A stretch of DNA of 56,191 nucleotides from Lachnospiraceae bacterium (GTDB lineage Bacteria > Bacillota > Clostridia > Lachnospirales > Lachnospiraceae). The position numbers were made by a program, and so were the translations under genes. The notes below the pieces were generated by a model. It was not told where the DNA came from and did not search any database. It worked only from the letters and a program-made list of their open reading frames with translations. Where the stretch lies: assembly GCA_017962105.1 (NCBI GenBank), contig JAGCVY010000030.1, forward strand, positions 1 to 56,191. Reading direction: 5' to 3'. Shown one piece after another: positions 28,075 through 37,247 of this stretch (within the stretch, counting starts at the first letter, position 1; each line of letters opens with the position of its first letter).

Positions 28075-29157
28075 TTATTGCTTTGCAGCCCCGCTCTTAT
28101 CGATGGCCTCCCAAAGTCCGTTTAAGTAGGCAACGCCCAGGGCACGGTCGTACAGGCCGTATCCCGGTCTTGCAACCTCGCCCCAGATCATGCGGCCGTG
28201 GTCGGGACGGATGACGCCGTCAAAGCCGACCTCCTGCAGCGCCTTCACGATCTCGTACATGTCAAACTGACCGTCCGAGGAAAGGTGGCTGCTCTCGTGG
28301 AACACGCCGGGCGCCTCAAACTTGATATTCCGAAGATGCGCAAAATGGATCCTCGGTGCGATGGTCTTGTTGCGGATCACGTGAGGCAGGTCATTTTCCA
28401 GATTCGACCCCAGCGAGCCGGTGCAAAGGGTAAACCCGTTGTAGATCGAAGGATTGAGGGACGCGATGGTCTCCAGCGCCTTCTCGCTTGTGACGATCCT
28501 CGGCAGACCGAACACGCTCCACGCGGGATCGTCCGGATGCACCGCCATCTTGATCTTGTATTTTTCGCAGGTCGGCATGATGCCGTCGAGGAAGTACTTG
28601 AAGTTGTTCATGAGATCCTCTGCGGTCACACCCTTGTAGCGCTCGAAGAGCTCCTTGATCTCGTCCTTGCGGTTCGGCTCCCAGCCGGGAAGAATGTATC
28701 CGCCGCTGGCCTTCTCCATGCGCTCAAACATGGTGTTGGGATCAATGCCGTCGATCAGGTTCGAGTCGTAGGCAAGAGCCGTGGATCCATCCGGCAGGGG
28801 CTGAGCAAGATCCGTTCTCGTCCAGTCGAAGATCGGCATGAAGTTGTAGCACACGAGATGAATGTCGTTCTGCCCTACGGCCTCCAGGGACTTGCAATAG
28901 TTCTCGATGTACATGTCTCTCGTGGGCGCGCCGAGCTTGATATCCTCGTGCACATTGATGCTCTCGATTCCCGTAAGCTTCAGGCCGGCCTTCTCGACCT
29001 CGTCCTTGAGAGCCTTCACCTGCTCAAAGGTCCATGCTTCGCCCGCCGGAACCTTGTGAAGCGACGAGATTACTCCCTTTACCCCGGGGATCTGACGGAT
29101 CTGCTCCAGGGTTACACTGTCCATGTCCGCGCCGTACCAGCGCAATGTCATTTCCAT
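28075..29157 (-). CDS. uxuA: Mannonate dehydratase
   Basis: 360 residues, the family length. It dehydrates D-mannonate to 2-keto-3-deoxygluconate. Family features: MTLRWYGADMDSVTLEQIRQ, GIESINVHEDIKLG, LVCYNFMPIFDWTRTDL, MAVHPDDPAWSVFGLPRIVT, FAHLRNIK and VIRPDHGRMIWGE, which include the metal ligands in the xylose-isomerase-like barrel. ATG 29157 follows AAGGAG. It lies between the alpha-glucuronidase gene (71-base gap) and uxuB (47-base gap) in one catabolic set. Confidence 0.97.
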   Translation of the reverse strand: MEMTLRWYGADMDSVTLEQIRQIPGVKGVISSLHKVPAGEAWTFEQVKALKDEVEKAGLKLTGIESINVHEDIKLGAPTRDMYIENYCKSLEAVGQNDIHLVCYNFMPIFDWTRTDLAQPLPDGSTALAYDSNLIDGIDPNTMFERMEKASGGYILPGWEPNRKDEIKELFERYKGVTAEDLMNNFKYFLDGIMPTCEKYKIKMAVHPDDPAWSVFGLPRIVTSEKALETIASLNPSIYNGFTLCTGSLGSNLENDLPHVIRNKTIAPRIHFAHLRNIKFEAPGVFHESSHLSSDGQFDMYEIVKALQEVGFDGVIRPDHGRMIWGEVARPGYGLYDRALGVAYLNGLWEAIDKSGAAKQ

Positions 29158-29228
29158 TTTTGTTTGTTCTCCTTAGTGTCTTCTGCGTGTATATTTTGTT
29201 TCGCCGTAAGGCGTAAAACTCTTGGTTA

Positions 29229-31202
29229 TTACATCGTACCGTCTTCGTTCTCCGGGTACGTGAGATCCTCCTCGCTCACCGCGTAGATTTTCCGGTGCTT
29301 GGCGTCGCCGATGCCGCTCATGCGGCAGAAATACGTGTTGATGCGGTCTCGCCATTCCTTGGCGTTGGCCAGCTGCATCGCAAAGCGCTCCATGATCCTG
29401 GTGTATTCCTTCTCGGGTATCATACCCTGAACGGTGATCACCGCCTCGATCAGCTCGCGGAGTTTCTCAACGCCCTCAAAGTGCGTGTCGTAGATGTGCT
29501 GGATCAGCGTCTTTCCGCTCGGGAGCACGTAGGTATACGGCAGCCTGTGGAAGAACAACAGAAGCTCCTGGGGCGTTGTCGCCGGATCGTCGTACATCTT
29601 CGCCAGAGGCTCGGAGTACTGCTGTGAGTATCCCGTTCCGCGGGAACTGCGGTCCACGCCGACAGCCTTGCAGGAGGCGCGGTGGTAGGTACCCCAGCGG
29701 TCGTACTCATAGCCGTCCACATTCGGTCCGTAATGGTAATTCGGGTTGCACATCCAGCCGATGCCGAGAGGCGCCGTATAGTCCTCATAGATCCCGTAGG
29801 AAGCCAGCAACACCTTCACCACAACCGCAACCACATCCTTGTCGTCGCCGAAGGTCAGTCCTGCCCACTCCTCCGCGATGGTCTCCGCCGAGAGCGACGG
29901 GTTCCATGCGAGACGGCCGAAGCCGTACCAGTTGGCCGCTGCAAAATCCGATCCCGTCCAGTTCTCATCGTCGCCGGTGTTGGTGACGGCCGCGATACCG
30001 CAGTTTCCTCCGGGACGGTGTGCACCGCCGATTATGTCGCGGACACGGTCGTTGTTCTCATAGGCGTAAGTGTGGAACCGAAGAACATCCTTCCACATCG
30101 GGATGAGATAACAGACATGTCTCTGCTGTCCGGTGTACTCCTGAGCGGCCTGCACCTCAAGCATCAGGTTTGTGTTCTTCATGGCACAGAACAGAGGCGA
30201 GACGGGCTCCCGTACCTGGAAGTCCACGGGACCGTTTTTCACCTGCAGGATGACGTTGTCATCGAACTGTCCGTCGAGCATATAGAAGCTGTTGTACTGC
30301 GCGCAGGCGCGGTCGGTTTCGGTGTCCCTCCAGTCCTGCGAGCAGTTGTACACGAAGCATCTCCAGATCAGCTTTCCGCCGTGGGGAGCAAGTGCCCGTG
30401 CAAGCATGTTGGCACCGTCCGCCTGGGTTCTTCCGTAGGTGAACGGGCCGGGGCGTCCCTCGGAGTCGGCTTTCACCAGAAAGCCTCCGAAGTTCGGCAC
30501 TGCCTCATAAATGTGATCCGCAGCCTTCTTCCAGTACGCGATCACATCCTCATCCAGCGGGTCGGCCACGGCACATCCGCCGAGCTCCATGGAGGCCGCA
30601 TAGTTGACGCACAGGTATAATTTTACGCCGTACGAGCCGAGGCAGTCCGCGAGTTCGCGAACCTTCGGAAGGTACTCGTCCGTGATCAGAAGTGTCGCCT
30701 TATCCTTGACGTTGACATTGTTGATAACCGTTGCGTTGATCCCCACGCTCGCGCACAGGCGCGCGTAAAAAAGAGTTCGGTCGTCCACGATCAACTCTCC
30801 GTCACGGAAGAAGAAGGACTGTCCGGAATACCCTCTCTCGATGGATCCGTCAGCGTTGTCCCAGTGGTTCAGCATACGCAGTGGGCAGGCAGGGCACTCG
30901 GACGTGGAGACAACGGTATCCGTCAGGATCAGCTGGCGCATAGCATCGAAAATACCGTATAAAACACCCTCGTCCGAACCGCCGAGAATGTCTACCTTAC
31001 CGTCTCCGACCAAGAGCTCATACCCCTCCTCGGGAAGCGAGCCGGTCACCATCACGGAGAAGACAAAATCCTCCCGGAGTCCTCGTAAAATGCGCAGTTC
31101 CCGCTCGATGGAATCCTTGATCCCAACGCCGGGAACATACGACGAAATGCCGGGTTCCCCCGGCAGTGCAGCTTTCTTCAGCCATATTGTCTCAAAACTC
31201 AT
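29229..31202 (-). CDS. aguA: Alpha-glucuronidase, family GH67
   Basis: 657 residues from ATG 31202 after TGAGG. It removes 4-O-methyl-D-glucuronic acid from xylo-oligosaccharides. GH67 landmarks: RMLNHWDNADGSIERGYSG, the FGGFLVKADSEGRPGPFTYG loop, KNGPVDFQVREP, LMLEVQAAQEYTGQQRH and the C-terminal WGTYHRASCKAVGVDRSSRG. There is no signal peptide, so it acts inside the cell on imported aldouronic acids. Released glucuronate would need isomerisation (uxaC, not in this window) before UxuB and UxuA. Confidence 0.96.
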   Translation of the reverse strand: MSFETIWLKKAALPGEPGISSYVPGVGIKDSIERELRILRGLREDFVFSVMVTGSLPEEGYELLVGDGKVDILGGSDEGVLYGIFDAMRQLILTDTVVSTSECPACPLRMLNHWDNADGSIERGYSGQSFFFRDGELIVDDRTLFYARLCASVGINATVINNVNVKDKATLLITDEYLPKVRELADCLGSYGVKLYLCVNYAASMELGGCAVADPLDEDVIAYWKKAADHIYEAVPNFGGFLVKADSEGRPGPFTYGRTQADGANMLARALAPHGGKLIWRCFVYNCSQDWRDTETDRACAQYNSFYMLDGQFDDNVILQVKNGPVDFQVREPVSPLFCAMKNTNLMLEVQAAQEYTGQQRHVCYLIPMWKDVLRFHTYAYENNDRVRDIIGGAHRPGGNCGIAAVTNTGDDENWTGSDFAAANWYGFGRLAWNPSLSAETIAEEWAGLTFGDDKDVVAVVVKVLLASYGIYEDYTAPLGIGWMCNPNYHYGPNVDGYEYDRWGTYHRASCKAVGVDRSSRGTGYSQQYSEPLAKMYDDPATTPQELLLFFHRLPYTYVLPSGKTLIQHIYDTHFEGVEKLRELIEAVITVQGMIPEKEYTRIMERFAMQLANAKEWRDRINTYFCRMSGIGDAKHRKIYAVSEEDLTYPENEDGTM

Positions 31203-31210
31203 AGCACACC

Positions 31211-32008
31211 TCATTTCACGGCTTTTCCAGCCGTCCAGCTGTAGCTGACCGACACTTTGCCCATCGCAATATAGGCAACGGAATCACCGTATTCAATCTC
31301 AACAAAAAGCGGGGCATCCGGATCGTCACTCAAAACGGCTGCCTTTGTAACTTTATAGGTCGAATCCTTCTTCGCCGAACCCACCACGTTGTCGAGCTTC
31401 GTCGTCGGCGCGGAACGAATATTCGCACTGTCGACCGCCTTCGCCCTGCACTGCACATTTTCCTGTGCGTAGGCAACGGCCTCCTCCCCGGTGATCAGAT
31501 AGGACGCACGGCAGTAGCCGCTGACCTTGCCGGAGGTAATCTTCGCCCACTCGCCTTCCACGGACTCCACGATGCAGTAATTGTAGGGTCCCAGGGTTCC
31601 GACCGTCTTCGAATCGCCGTTCGCTTTCTCCCGCACGCTGAGGGATTCCTGGACCTTTGCGAACGCAATTCCCTCGGGAATCTGGTAGTCCGTGGCCGCA
31701 CGATACCTGGCAAGGTCGTCCGGCGACAACGCCGCAACCTTGCGCTCCTCATCCGTCATGAAGCCCTCACCCGGGGTCGGGGTCGGTTCCACGGGCCCTG
31801 TCAGGCCGGGGGTGACATCGTCGACAAGGATGATCCTGCCGTCAGGCGTCTTGATCCTCGTCGGGTCCGTCAGCACCTCGACAACCCCGTGTTCCCCTTC
31901 CTCGAGCCATTCGTTGCGCTCGGATTTGTGCTGAAGTTTCAGTGCCAGCAGCAAAACCAAAAGCGCGATCACGACGATCTCGATTGTCAGAATCTGATTT
32001 TTCGTCAT
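31211..32008 (-). CDS. Membrane-anchored protein with bacterial SH3-like domains
   Basis: 265 residues. A single N-terminal helix (about 5-25: LTIEIVVIALLVLLLALKL) is followed by a Pro/Thr linker (VEPTPTPGEG) and an SH3-like domain (about 113-170: SLSVREKANGDSKTVGTL ... GYCRASYLITGEEA). A second, weaker SH3-like unit (about 180-265) starts ANIRSAPTTKLDNVVGS. Such domains commonly bind peptidoglycan peptides. The topology places the domains outside the cell. Context, between gpsA and aguA, does not point to a specific job; the short 6-base gap after gpsA suggests co-transcription. Confidence 0.75.
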   Translation of the reverse strand: MTKNQILTIEIVVIALLVLLLALKLQHKSERNEWLEEGEHGVVEVLTDPTRIKTPDGRIILVDDVTPGLTGPVEPTPTPGEGFMTDEERKVAALSPDDLARYRAATDYQIPEGIAFAKVQESLSVREKANGDSKTVGTLGPYNYCIVESVEGEWAKITSGKVSGYCRASYLITGEEAVAYAQENVQCRAKAVDSANIRSAPTTKLDNVVGSAKKDSTYKVTKAAVLSDDPDAPLFVEIEYGDSVAYIAMGKVSVSYSWTAGKAVK

Positions 32009-32014
32009 GGTAGT

Positions 32015-33022
32015 TTAGTTTTTGTGGTACTCTTCCGTAGGATTTCTTCGCAGCAGATCCATCAGGGAATCCCGCACGGACTCTCCGTGGAACAACACAT
32101 CATTGATCTCCTCAACGATCGGCAGGCTCACGCCGTACTTTGTCCCCAGTGCAAGCGCCGCCTTCGCGCAGTTTACACCCTCGACAACCTGTCCGACCTC
32201 CTTCATAGCATCCTCATAGGACATTCCCTGACCGATCAGGTATCCGGCGTTATGGTTCCGGCTGTGGTTACTGGTACAGGTAACGATCAGATCGCCGATG
32301 CCCGAAAGGCCGTAAAATGTCGTCTCCCGGCCTCCCATGGTAACGCCCAGACGGCTGATCTCCGCGATGCCGCGGGTCATAAGGGCAGCCTTTGTGTTAT
32401 CGCCGTAGCCGAGTCCGTCAACCATGCCGGCTGCAAGGGCGATGACGTTCTTCAAAGATCCGCCGAGCTCGATACCGAGCACGTCGTCGCTGGTATAAAC
32501 GCGGAACATGTCGGAGAAAAATGCCTCCTGCACGGTTTTCGCGATCTCCGTATCCTCCGCACCCACAACAACTGCCGTGGGGATGCCGCGGCTGACCTCC
32601 TCCGCATGGCTCGGGCCGGACAATACGGCTACCTTTGCCCCGGGGATCTCCTCCGCAATGATCTGCGTCATGGTGAGAAGCGTCTTCTCCTCGATGCCTT
32701 TGCTCACGTTGACAATGATCTGTCCCTCGTGGCAGTACTGCTTGATCTTGGCCGCAGTGCTCCGAACAAACGGGGAGGCCACGGCGCAGACAATAATCTC
32801 CTCATCGTCGCACGCATACGCGAGATCCGTAGTCAGGATAACGGAATCCGGAAGCACGGCTCCGGGCAGGTTCCGGATATTCTTCCGGTCCTCCCTGAGG
32901 GCTTCGATCTCGCGGGCCACTTCCGGTGCGGACCACAGGGTTACCTCCTGTCCTTTGTTTGCCAGCTCGATGGCAAGGGCGGTTCCCCAGGTTCCTGCAC
33001 CGAGCACACTGATCTTACTCAT
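32015..33022 (-). CDS. gpsA: Glycerol-3-phosphate dehydrogenase [NAD(P)+]
   Basis: 335 residues. It makes sn-glycerol 3-phosphate from dihydroxyacetone phosphate for phospholipid synthesis. The Rossmann loop SVLGAGTWGTALAIELANKG, the VNVSKGIEE motif, AVLSGPSHAEEVSRG, ALAAGMVDGLGYGDNTKAAL and LSGIGDLIVTC segments are all present. It starts within the last 8 bases of plsY, so the acyltransferase and its substrate-forming enzyme are translationally coupled. Confidence 0.98.
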   Translation of the reverse strand: MSKISVLGAGTWGTALAIELANKGQEVTLWSAPEVAREIEALREDRKNIRNLPGAVLPDSVILTTDLAYACDDEEIIVCAVASPFVRSTAAKIKQYCHEGQIIVNVSKGIEEKTLLTMTQIIAEEIPGAKVAVLSGPSHAEEVSRGIPTAVVVGAEDTEIAKTVQEAFFSDMFRVYTSDDVLGIELGGSLKNVIALAAGMVDGLGYGDNTKAALMTRGIAEISRLGVTMGGRETTFYGLSGIGDLIVTCTSNHSRNHNAGYLIGQGMSYEDAMKEVGQVVEGVNCAKAALALGTKYGVSLPIVEEINDVLFHGESVRDSLMDLLRRNPTEEYHKN

Positions 33023-33692
33023 TGGTCTTATCCTCCTGAATGCTTTCGCTCATGGTTTTCTCTGTCTCCACCAGCGCTTTGTGATGTCCGACTTTATTTT
33101 CCGTACCGTGCAGAAGCCGGACAATGTTCGCACGGTGCATAAAGAATCCGGATACCGTGTAGAGTAGCCCTACCGCTACCATCCACAGGTAGTACGGATG
33201 TCCGTGATAGACGATAGCAATATAAGTCGGGAACAATACCACCACAAAAAGCGAGCCCACCGACACATATTTGGTCAGATACACAATGGCGGCAAACACC
33301 GGAACAAACGCGAGCAGCCTCCAGTCGACGCACACCATCGCGCCTGCCGTCACGGCGATCCCCTTGCCGCCGTGGAACTGCATCCAGAACGGATAGCAGT
33401 GTCCCAACACCGCGCCGAAGCCGAGGATCTCGCAAAGCAGGATCACATAGGGCTCTCCCGGAAAGATCGCGTACCGCAGGATCAATCCCGGGATCAGCAC
33501 CTTCAAAAGGTCTCCTATGAATACAAGACTTCCGCTCTTTCTTCCGAGGGTGCGCATTGCGTTGGTGGTTCCCGCATTTCCGCTCCCGTAATTCCGGATA
33601 TCAATTCCATGTGCCTTTCCGATGAAAAATGCAGTCTGCAGATTTCCGAATGCATAACCTGCAAGGAAGCACAACACTATCTTAACCGGCAT
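33015..33692 (-). CDS. plsY: Acyl-phosphate:glycerol-3-phosphate acyltransferase
   Basis: 225 residues. An integral membrane enzyme with about five helices that transfers an acyl group to glycerol 3-phosphate. Hallmarks: the YAFGNLQTAFFIGKAHGIDI segment, then RNYGSGNAGTTNAMRTLG, and the phosphate-binding HGGKGIAVTAGAM. A soluble tail of roughly 40 charged residues after the last helix (about 185-225) is longer than usual. ATG 33692 follows GGGAGG. It overlaps gpsA by 8 bases. Confidence 0.96.
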   Translation of the reverse strand: MPVKIVLCFLAGYAFGNLQTAFFIGKAHGIDIRNYGSGNAGTTNAMRTLGRKSGSLVFIGDLLKVLIPGLILRYAIFPGEPYVILLCEILGFGAVLGHCYPFWMQFHGGKGIAVTAGAMVCVDWRLLAFVPVFAAIVYLTKYVSVGSLFVVVLFPTYIAIVYHGHPYYLWMVAVGLLYTVSGFFMHRANIVRLLHGTENKVGHHKALVETEKTMSESIQEDKTNE

Positions 33693-33715
33693 AGCCGATT
33701 ACCTCCCGAATCCTG

Positions 33716-35044
33716 TCATTTTTTTTCCTCGTTGCGCTCGCGTATGATAAACTTCACGGACGTGCCGTCAAAGCCGAACGCCTCGCGGAACTTGTTCTCG
33801 ATATATCTCGTGTACGAAAAATGCATCAGCTTCTTGTCGTTGACAAAGATCACGAAGGTCGGCGGCTTCACCGAGACCTGCGTGACATAGAACAGCTTGA
33901 GACGCCGTCCCTTGTCCGTCGGCGGCTGCTGCAGCACCGTGGCTTCCATCATGATCTCGTTGAGGATGCCCGTTCCGATGCGCTTGTTCTGATTCTCGAT
34001 GACCTTGTCGATCTCCTCGTACAGCTTCGTGAGACGCTGTCCGGTAACAGCCGAGATGAAGACGATCTCCGCATAGGGAATGAAGGACAGGATCTCCCGG
34101 ATCCTGTTCCGGTGCTCGTAGATGGTCTTGTCATTCTTCTCAATGGAGTCCCATTTGTTGACCGCAATGATGATTCCCTTGCCGCGCTCGTGGGCGATGC
34201 CGGCGATCTTTGCATCCTGCTCCGTAACACCCTCCGCCGCGTCAATGACGACAACGGCGACGTCGCACCGCTCCACGGCTGCAACCGTGCGGATGACGCT
34301 GTACCGCTCGATCTCCTCGGTGATCCTCGCCTTCCGGCGCAGGCCTGCCGTATCGATAAACACGTACTCTTTGTGATTGTAAGTGACGGCGGTGTCGATA
34401 GCGTCTCTCGTGGTTCCCGCGATGTCCGAAACGATCACGCGGTTCTCTCCTAAGAGACGGTTGACGATGGATGATTTGCCGACATTGGGCTTACCGACGA
34501 TGGCGATCTTCGGTCTGGTATCCTCCTCTTCCGTGCCTTCTCCCGTCGGAAAATGTTTCACGACCTCATCGAGGAGCTCACCGAATCCGAGACGGGAAGC
34601 AGCGGACACCGGGAACGGATCCCCGAGTCCGAGATTATAAAACTCATAAACATCCGCCATCAGGCGGTCGAAATTATCCACTTTGTTGACGCACAGGACG
34701 ATCGGCTTACCGGACCGGCGAAGCATATCCGCCACCTTGTTGTCCGAATCCACCAGACCTTCCCTCACATCGGTCACAAACACGATCACATCCGCGGACG
34801 CGATGGCGATCTCCGCCTGCTCCCGCATATGCGCGAGCATCGCATCCTTCGTGTCCGGTTCAATACCGCCGGTGTCCACCATCGTAAACGGATGGGTCAG
34901 CCACGACGTGTCCGCATAGATGCGGTCTCTCGTCACGCCGGGGTTGTCCTGCACGATGCTGATCTGTTCTCCGGCAATGGCGTTAAACAGCGTCGATTTT
35001 CCCACATTCGGGCGACCGACGATCGCCACAATCGGCTTACTCAT
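33716..35044 (-). CDS. der: Ribosome-assembly GTPase Der (EngA)
   Basis: 442 residues, full length. Two GTPase domains: G1 motifs GRPNVGKST (about 8-16) and GKPNVGKSS (about 183-191), G3 DTGG and DTAG, G4 NKVD and NKWD. A KH-like C-terminal domain (about 350-440) ends FIIRERNEEKK. It acts in 50S subunit maturation. Its neighbours, the DUF512 gene 7 bases upstream and plsY-gpsA downstream, match a common Clostridia arrangement. Confidence 0.98.
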   Translation of the reverse strand: MSKPIVAIVGRPNVGKSTLFNAIAGEQISIVQDNPGVTRDRIYADTSWLTHPFTMVDTGGIEPDTKDAMLAHMREQAEIAIASADVIVFVTDVREGLVDSDNKVADMLRRSGKPIVLCVNKVDNFDRLMADVYEFYNLGLGDPFPVSAASRLGFGELLDEVVKHFPTGEGTEEEDTRPKIAIVGKPNVGKSSIVNRLLGENRVIVSDIAGTTRDAIDTAVTYNHKEYVFIDTAGLRRKARITEEIERYSVIRTVAAVERCDVAVVVIDAAEGVTEQDAKIAGIAHERGKGIIIAVNKWDSIEKNDKTIYEHRNRIREILSFIPYAEIVFISAVTGQRLTKLYEEIDKVIENQNKRIGTGILNEIMMEATVLQQPPTDKGRRLKLFYVTQVSVKPPTFVIFVNDKKLMHFSYTRYIENKFREAFGFDGTSVKFIIRERNEEKK

Positions 35045-35051
35045 AACTCTT

Positions 35052-36365
35052 TCAAACTCCTTCTTCTATCAGCGAATCCACAACATCCAATCCTGTTGAT
35101 TGTACAATACGGACCTTGGTTTGTAAAGCATTTTCAATGTCGGAAACCGTCATATCATCAAGCAAAACCGTCTCCCCGCTCCGAAGGAGATTTTCCGGCA
35201 GGATCAGCTTCCCGCAGAGGTCTCTTCCGCGAAGTTGTTCGATGATATCTTTCCCTGTCAAAAGCCCGGAAACCGTGATGGTTTCCCCGAAGAACCGGTT
35301 GATGATCGGAATGACCTCCACCCGGAGATTCGGGTAGATCGAGCGGACTTTTTCACACAGCTCCGCGATCACAGGCGCAGCCAAAGTACCCGTGGCAATC
35401 GTCGCCTCGTGAAGCTCCTCATCGCCGTCCCGGTATTCGATCTCCTCCTCGACCTCCTGGACCAGGGAGCGGATCATACCCACGCCGTTCTCAATCTGCG
35501 GGTATCCCTCGTACTCCTCCTCGGATGGGATCGGCAGCCCCGCCGTCAGGAACCACTCGTCGGACGCGTACACGAACCGGGTGTCGAAATACTGCAGGCA
35601 GATCTGCTGCCATTTTCGGATGATCCCGATGACGTCCCTCGCCTCCTCCGGGGTAAAGGTGCGAAGCTTCGGCAGGTTCTCCCGGTATTTCGTCAACCCC
35701 ACGGGAACGACGCTTAAGCTCTGGAGATTCGGAAGAAACTCCGTGAGGTCGTGTATGGTTCTCTCGAGCTCCGCGCCGTCGTTGTACTCCGGAACAAGCA
35801 CGATCTGCCCGTTCATGGTGATATCCGCCGCTTTCAGTCTGCGAAGCTTATCGACGATCGTCCCGGCGAACCGGTTGTGCAGCATCTTACACCGAAGCTT
35901 TGGATTCGTGGTGTGAACCGAAACATTCATCGGCGAAAGCTTGTAAAAACAGATGCGCTCCAGCTCCTCGTCGGAGACGTTTGTGAGGGTCACATAGTTT
36001 CCCTGCAGAAACGAGAGTCTCGTGTCGTCATCCTTAAAATACAATGTCTCCCGCATGCCGGGCGGCATCTGGCTGATAAAGCAGAACACGCAATCGTTGC
36101 GGCACGACCGGTAGTCGTCCATCAGCGACTCTGCGAAGACAAGTCCGAGTTCCTCGTACTCGCCCTTGCGGACCTGTACTTCCCGCTCTTCCCCGTCCCG
36201 GAGAAAACCGATGGTCAGGCTCGTCTCTTCCTCCTCGAACCGGAAATCGAGCACATCGATGATCTCCCGGCCGTTCATGCTCACAAGCCGGTCGCCCCGT
36301 CGCAGCCCTGCCTTCTGTGCAGGACTTCCGTCGATGACATCCAAAATTGTATGTTCATGATTCAT
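35052..36365 (-). CDS. DUF512 protein: PDZ-like domain plus radical-SAM-type cluster domain
   Basis: 437 residues from ATG 36365; a longer frame to 36557 would run into the upstream gene. An N-terminal PDZ-like domain (about 1-60: AQKAGLRRGDRLVSMNGREI) precedes a cysteine motif CRNDCVFCFI (CX3CX2C), the pattern of radical-SAM iron-sulphur clusters. Barrel-like strands follow (SPMNVSVHTTNPKLRCKML, QIVLVPEYNDG, SVVPVGLTKYRENLP), then a C-terminal DUF512 region. Function in this family is unknown; it is conserved next to der in many Clostridia. Confidence 0.88.
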   Translation of the reverse strand: MNHEHTILDVIDGSPAQKAGLRRGDRLVSMNGREIIDVLDFRFEEEETSLTIGFLRDGEEREVQVRKGEYEELGLVFAESLMDDYRSCRNDCVFCFISQMPPGMRETLYFKDDDTRLSFLQGNYVTLTNVSDEELERICFYKLSPMNVSVHTTNPKLRCKMLHNRFAGTIVDKLRRLKAADITMNGQIVLVPEYNDGAELERTIHDLTEFLPNLQSLSVVPVGLTKYRENLPKLRTFTPEEARDVIGIIRKWQQICLQYFDTRFVYASDEWFLTAGLPIPSEEEYEGYPQIENGVGMIRSLVQEVEEEIEYRDGDEELHEATIATGTLAAPVIAELCEKVRSIYPNLRVEVIPIINRFFGETITVSGLLTGKDIIEQLRGRDLCGKLILPENLLRSGETVLLDDMTVSDIENALQTKVRIVQSTGLDVVDSLIEEGV

Positions 36366-36394
36366 ATCCGCTCTCCCGGCAGGCGTTATTATCA

Positions 36395-37213
36395 TTACTC
36401 TGCGATCATCAGAAATCCCGCATTGCTTCCGCGCTGTCCCGATGTGGCACGGTGCGAGAAAAAGAGATCCGGATGGCACATGGTACACAGCCCCGAAACT
36501 GCGATATGCTCCGGAACAAGGCCTGCCCGCGTCAGGGAAATCCCGTTGGCCTGCCACAGATCCACGTGAGGTTTCGATCCGCCGTGGGAATAGATCACCG
36601 ATTCCCCGAAAGCGATCCGGAACTCATCGGCAACCTCGCTTCCGACTTCAAAGCACTCCGGTCCGATGGAAGGACCGATCGCAGCCAGGATATCCTCGGG
36701 GTTACACCCGTACGTCTCCTGCATCAAAAGAACCGTCTTCTCCGCAATCCCTCCGACGGTTCCCCGCCATCCCGCATGGCACACGCCGATGGCCTTCCGC
36801 TTCGGATCATACAAAAACACGGGGACACAGTCCGAGGTAAACACCGTGAGCGCCAGCCCCGGGACATCCGTCACCAGTCCGTCCACGTCATCGTAGGGCA
36901 CCGCCCGGTGAAGGCCGATCCCCCGGTCCTCCGCGGTCGCAACCCGGACATTTACGGTGTGGGTCTGTTTTGTGAACACCTCCGCGCCCTCGGGAATTCC
37001 CAGCGCATCGAAGATCCTGCGGAAGTTTTCGCGGACATTTTCCGACGCATCTCCCCGTCCGAATCCAAGATTCATCGAATGGAAAATCCCCTCGCTGACG
37101 CCGCCGCGTCTGGTGGAATAACCGCATCGCAGTTCGGAAAATGCCTCAAAGATCGGGAACTGCACCACAGCCACCCCGTTGTCCGCAGGTTCGATTATCT
37201 TATATCCGTCCAT
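36395..37213 (-). CDS. pgeF: PgeF/YfiH-family purine nucleoside phosphorylase (laccase-domain protein)
   Basis: 272 residues from ATG 37213, behind AAAAGGAA. Metal-site segments are intact: FTKQTHTVNV, TSDCVPVFLYDPK, GVCHAGWRGTVGGIAEKTV and SGLCTMCHPDLFFSHRA. Members of this family, once called polyphenol oxidases, act on purine nucleosides or on mis-incorporated L-Ser in peptidoglycan precursors (the PgeF role). The sequence does not settle which applies here. It sits between yraN and the DUF512 gene. Confidence 0.9.
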   Translation of the reverse strand: MDGYKIIEPADNGVAVVQFPIFEAFSELRCGYSTRRGGVSEGIFHSMNLGFGRGDASENVRENFRRIFDALGIPEGAEVFTKQTHTVNVRVATAEDRGIGLHRAVPYDDVDGLVTDVPGLALTVFTSDCVPVFLYDPKRKAIGVCHAGWRGTVGGIAEKTVLLMQETYGCNPEDILAAIGPSIGPECFEVGSEVADEFRIAFGESVIYSHGGSKPHVDLWQANGISLTRAGLVPEHIAVSGLCTMCHPDLFFSHRATSGQRGSNAGFLMIAE

Positions 37214-37247
37214 AGTCTTCCTTTTCGACTTTCCGTAAACAGATTCC

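Noticed and set aside
29205-29228. Small hairpin CGCC/GGCG after the aguA stop
   Set aside because: Only four base pairs and no T-run; probably chance.
36366-36557. N-terminal extension of the DUF512 gene to 36557
   Set aside because: It would overlap the end of pgeF and reads as antisense-like sequence; ATG 36365 gives the family-typical start.
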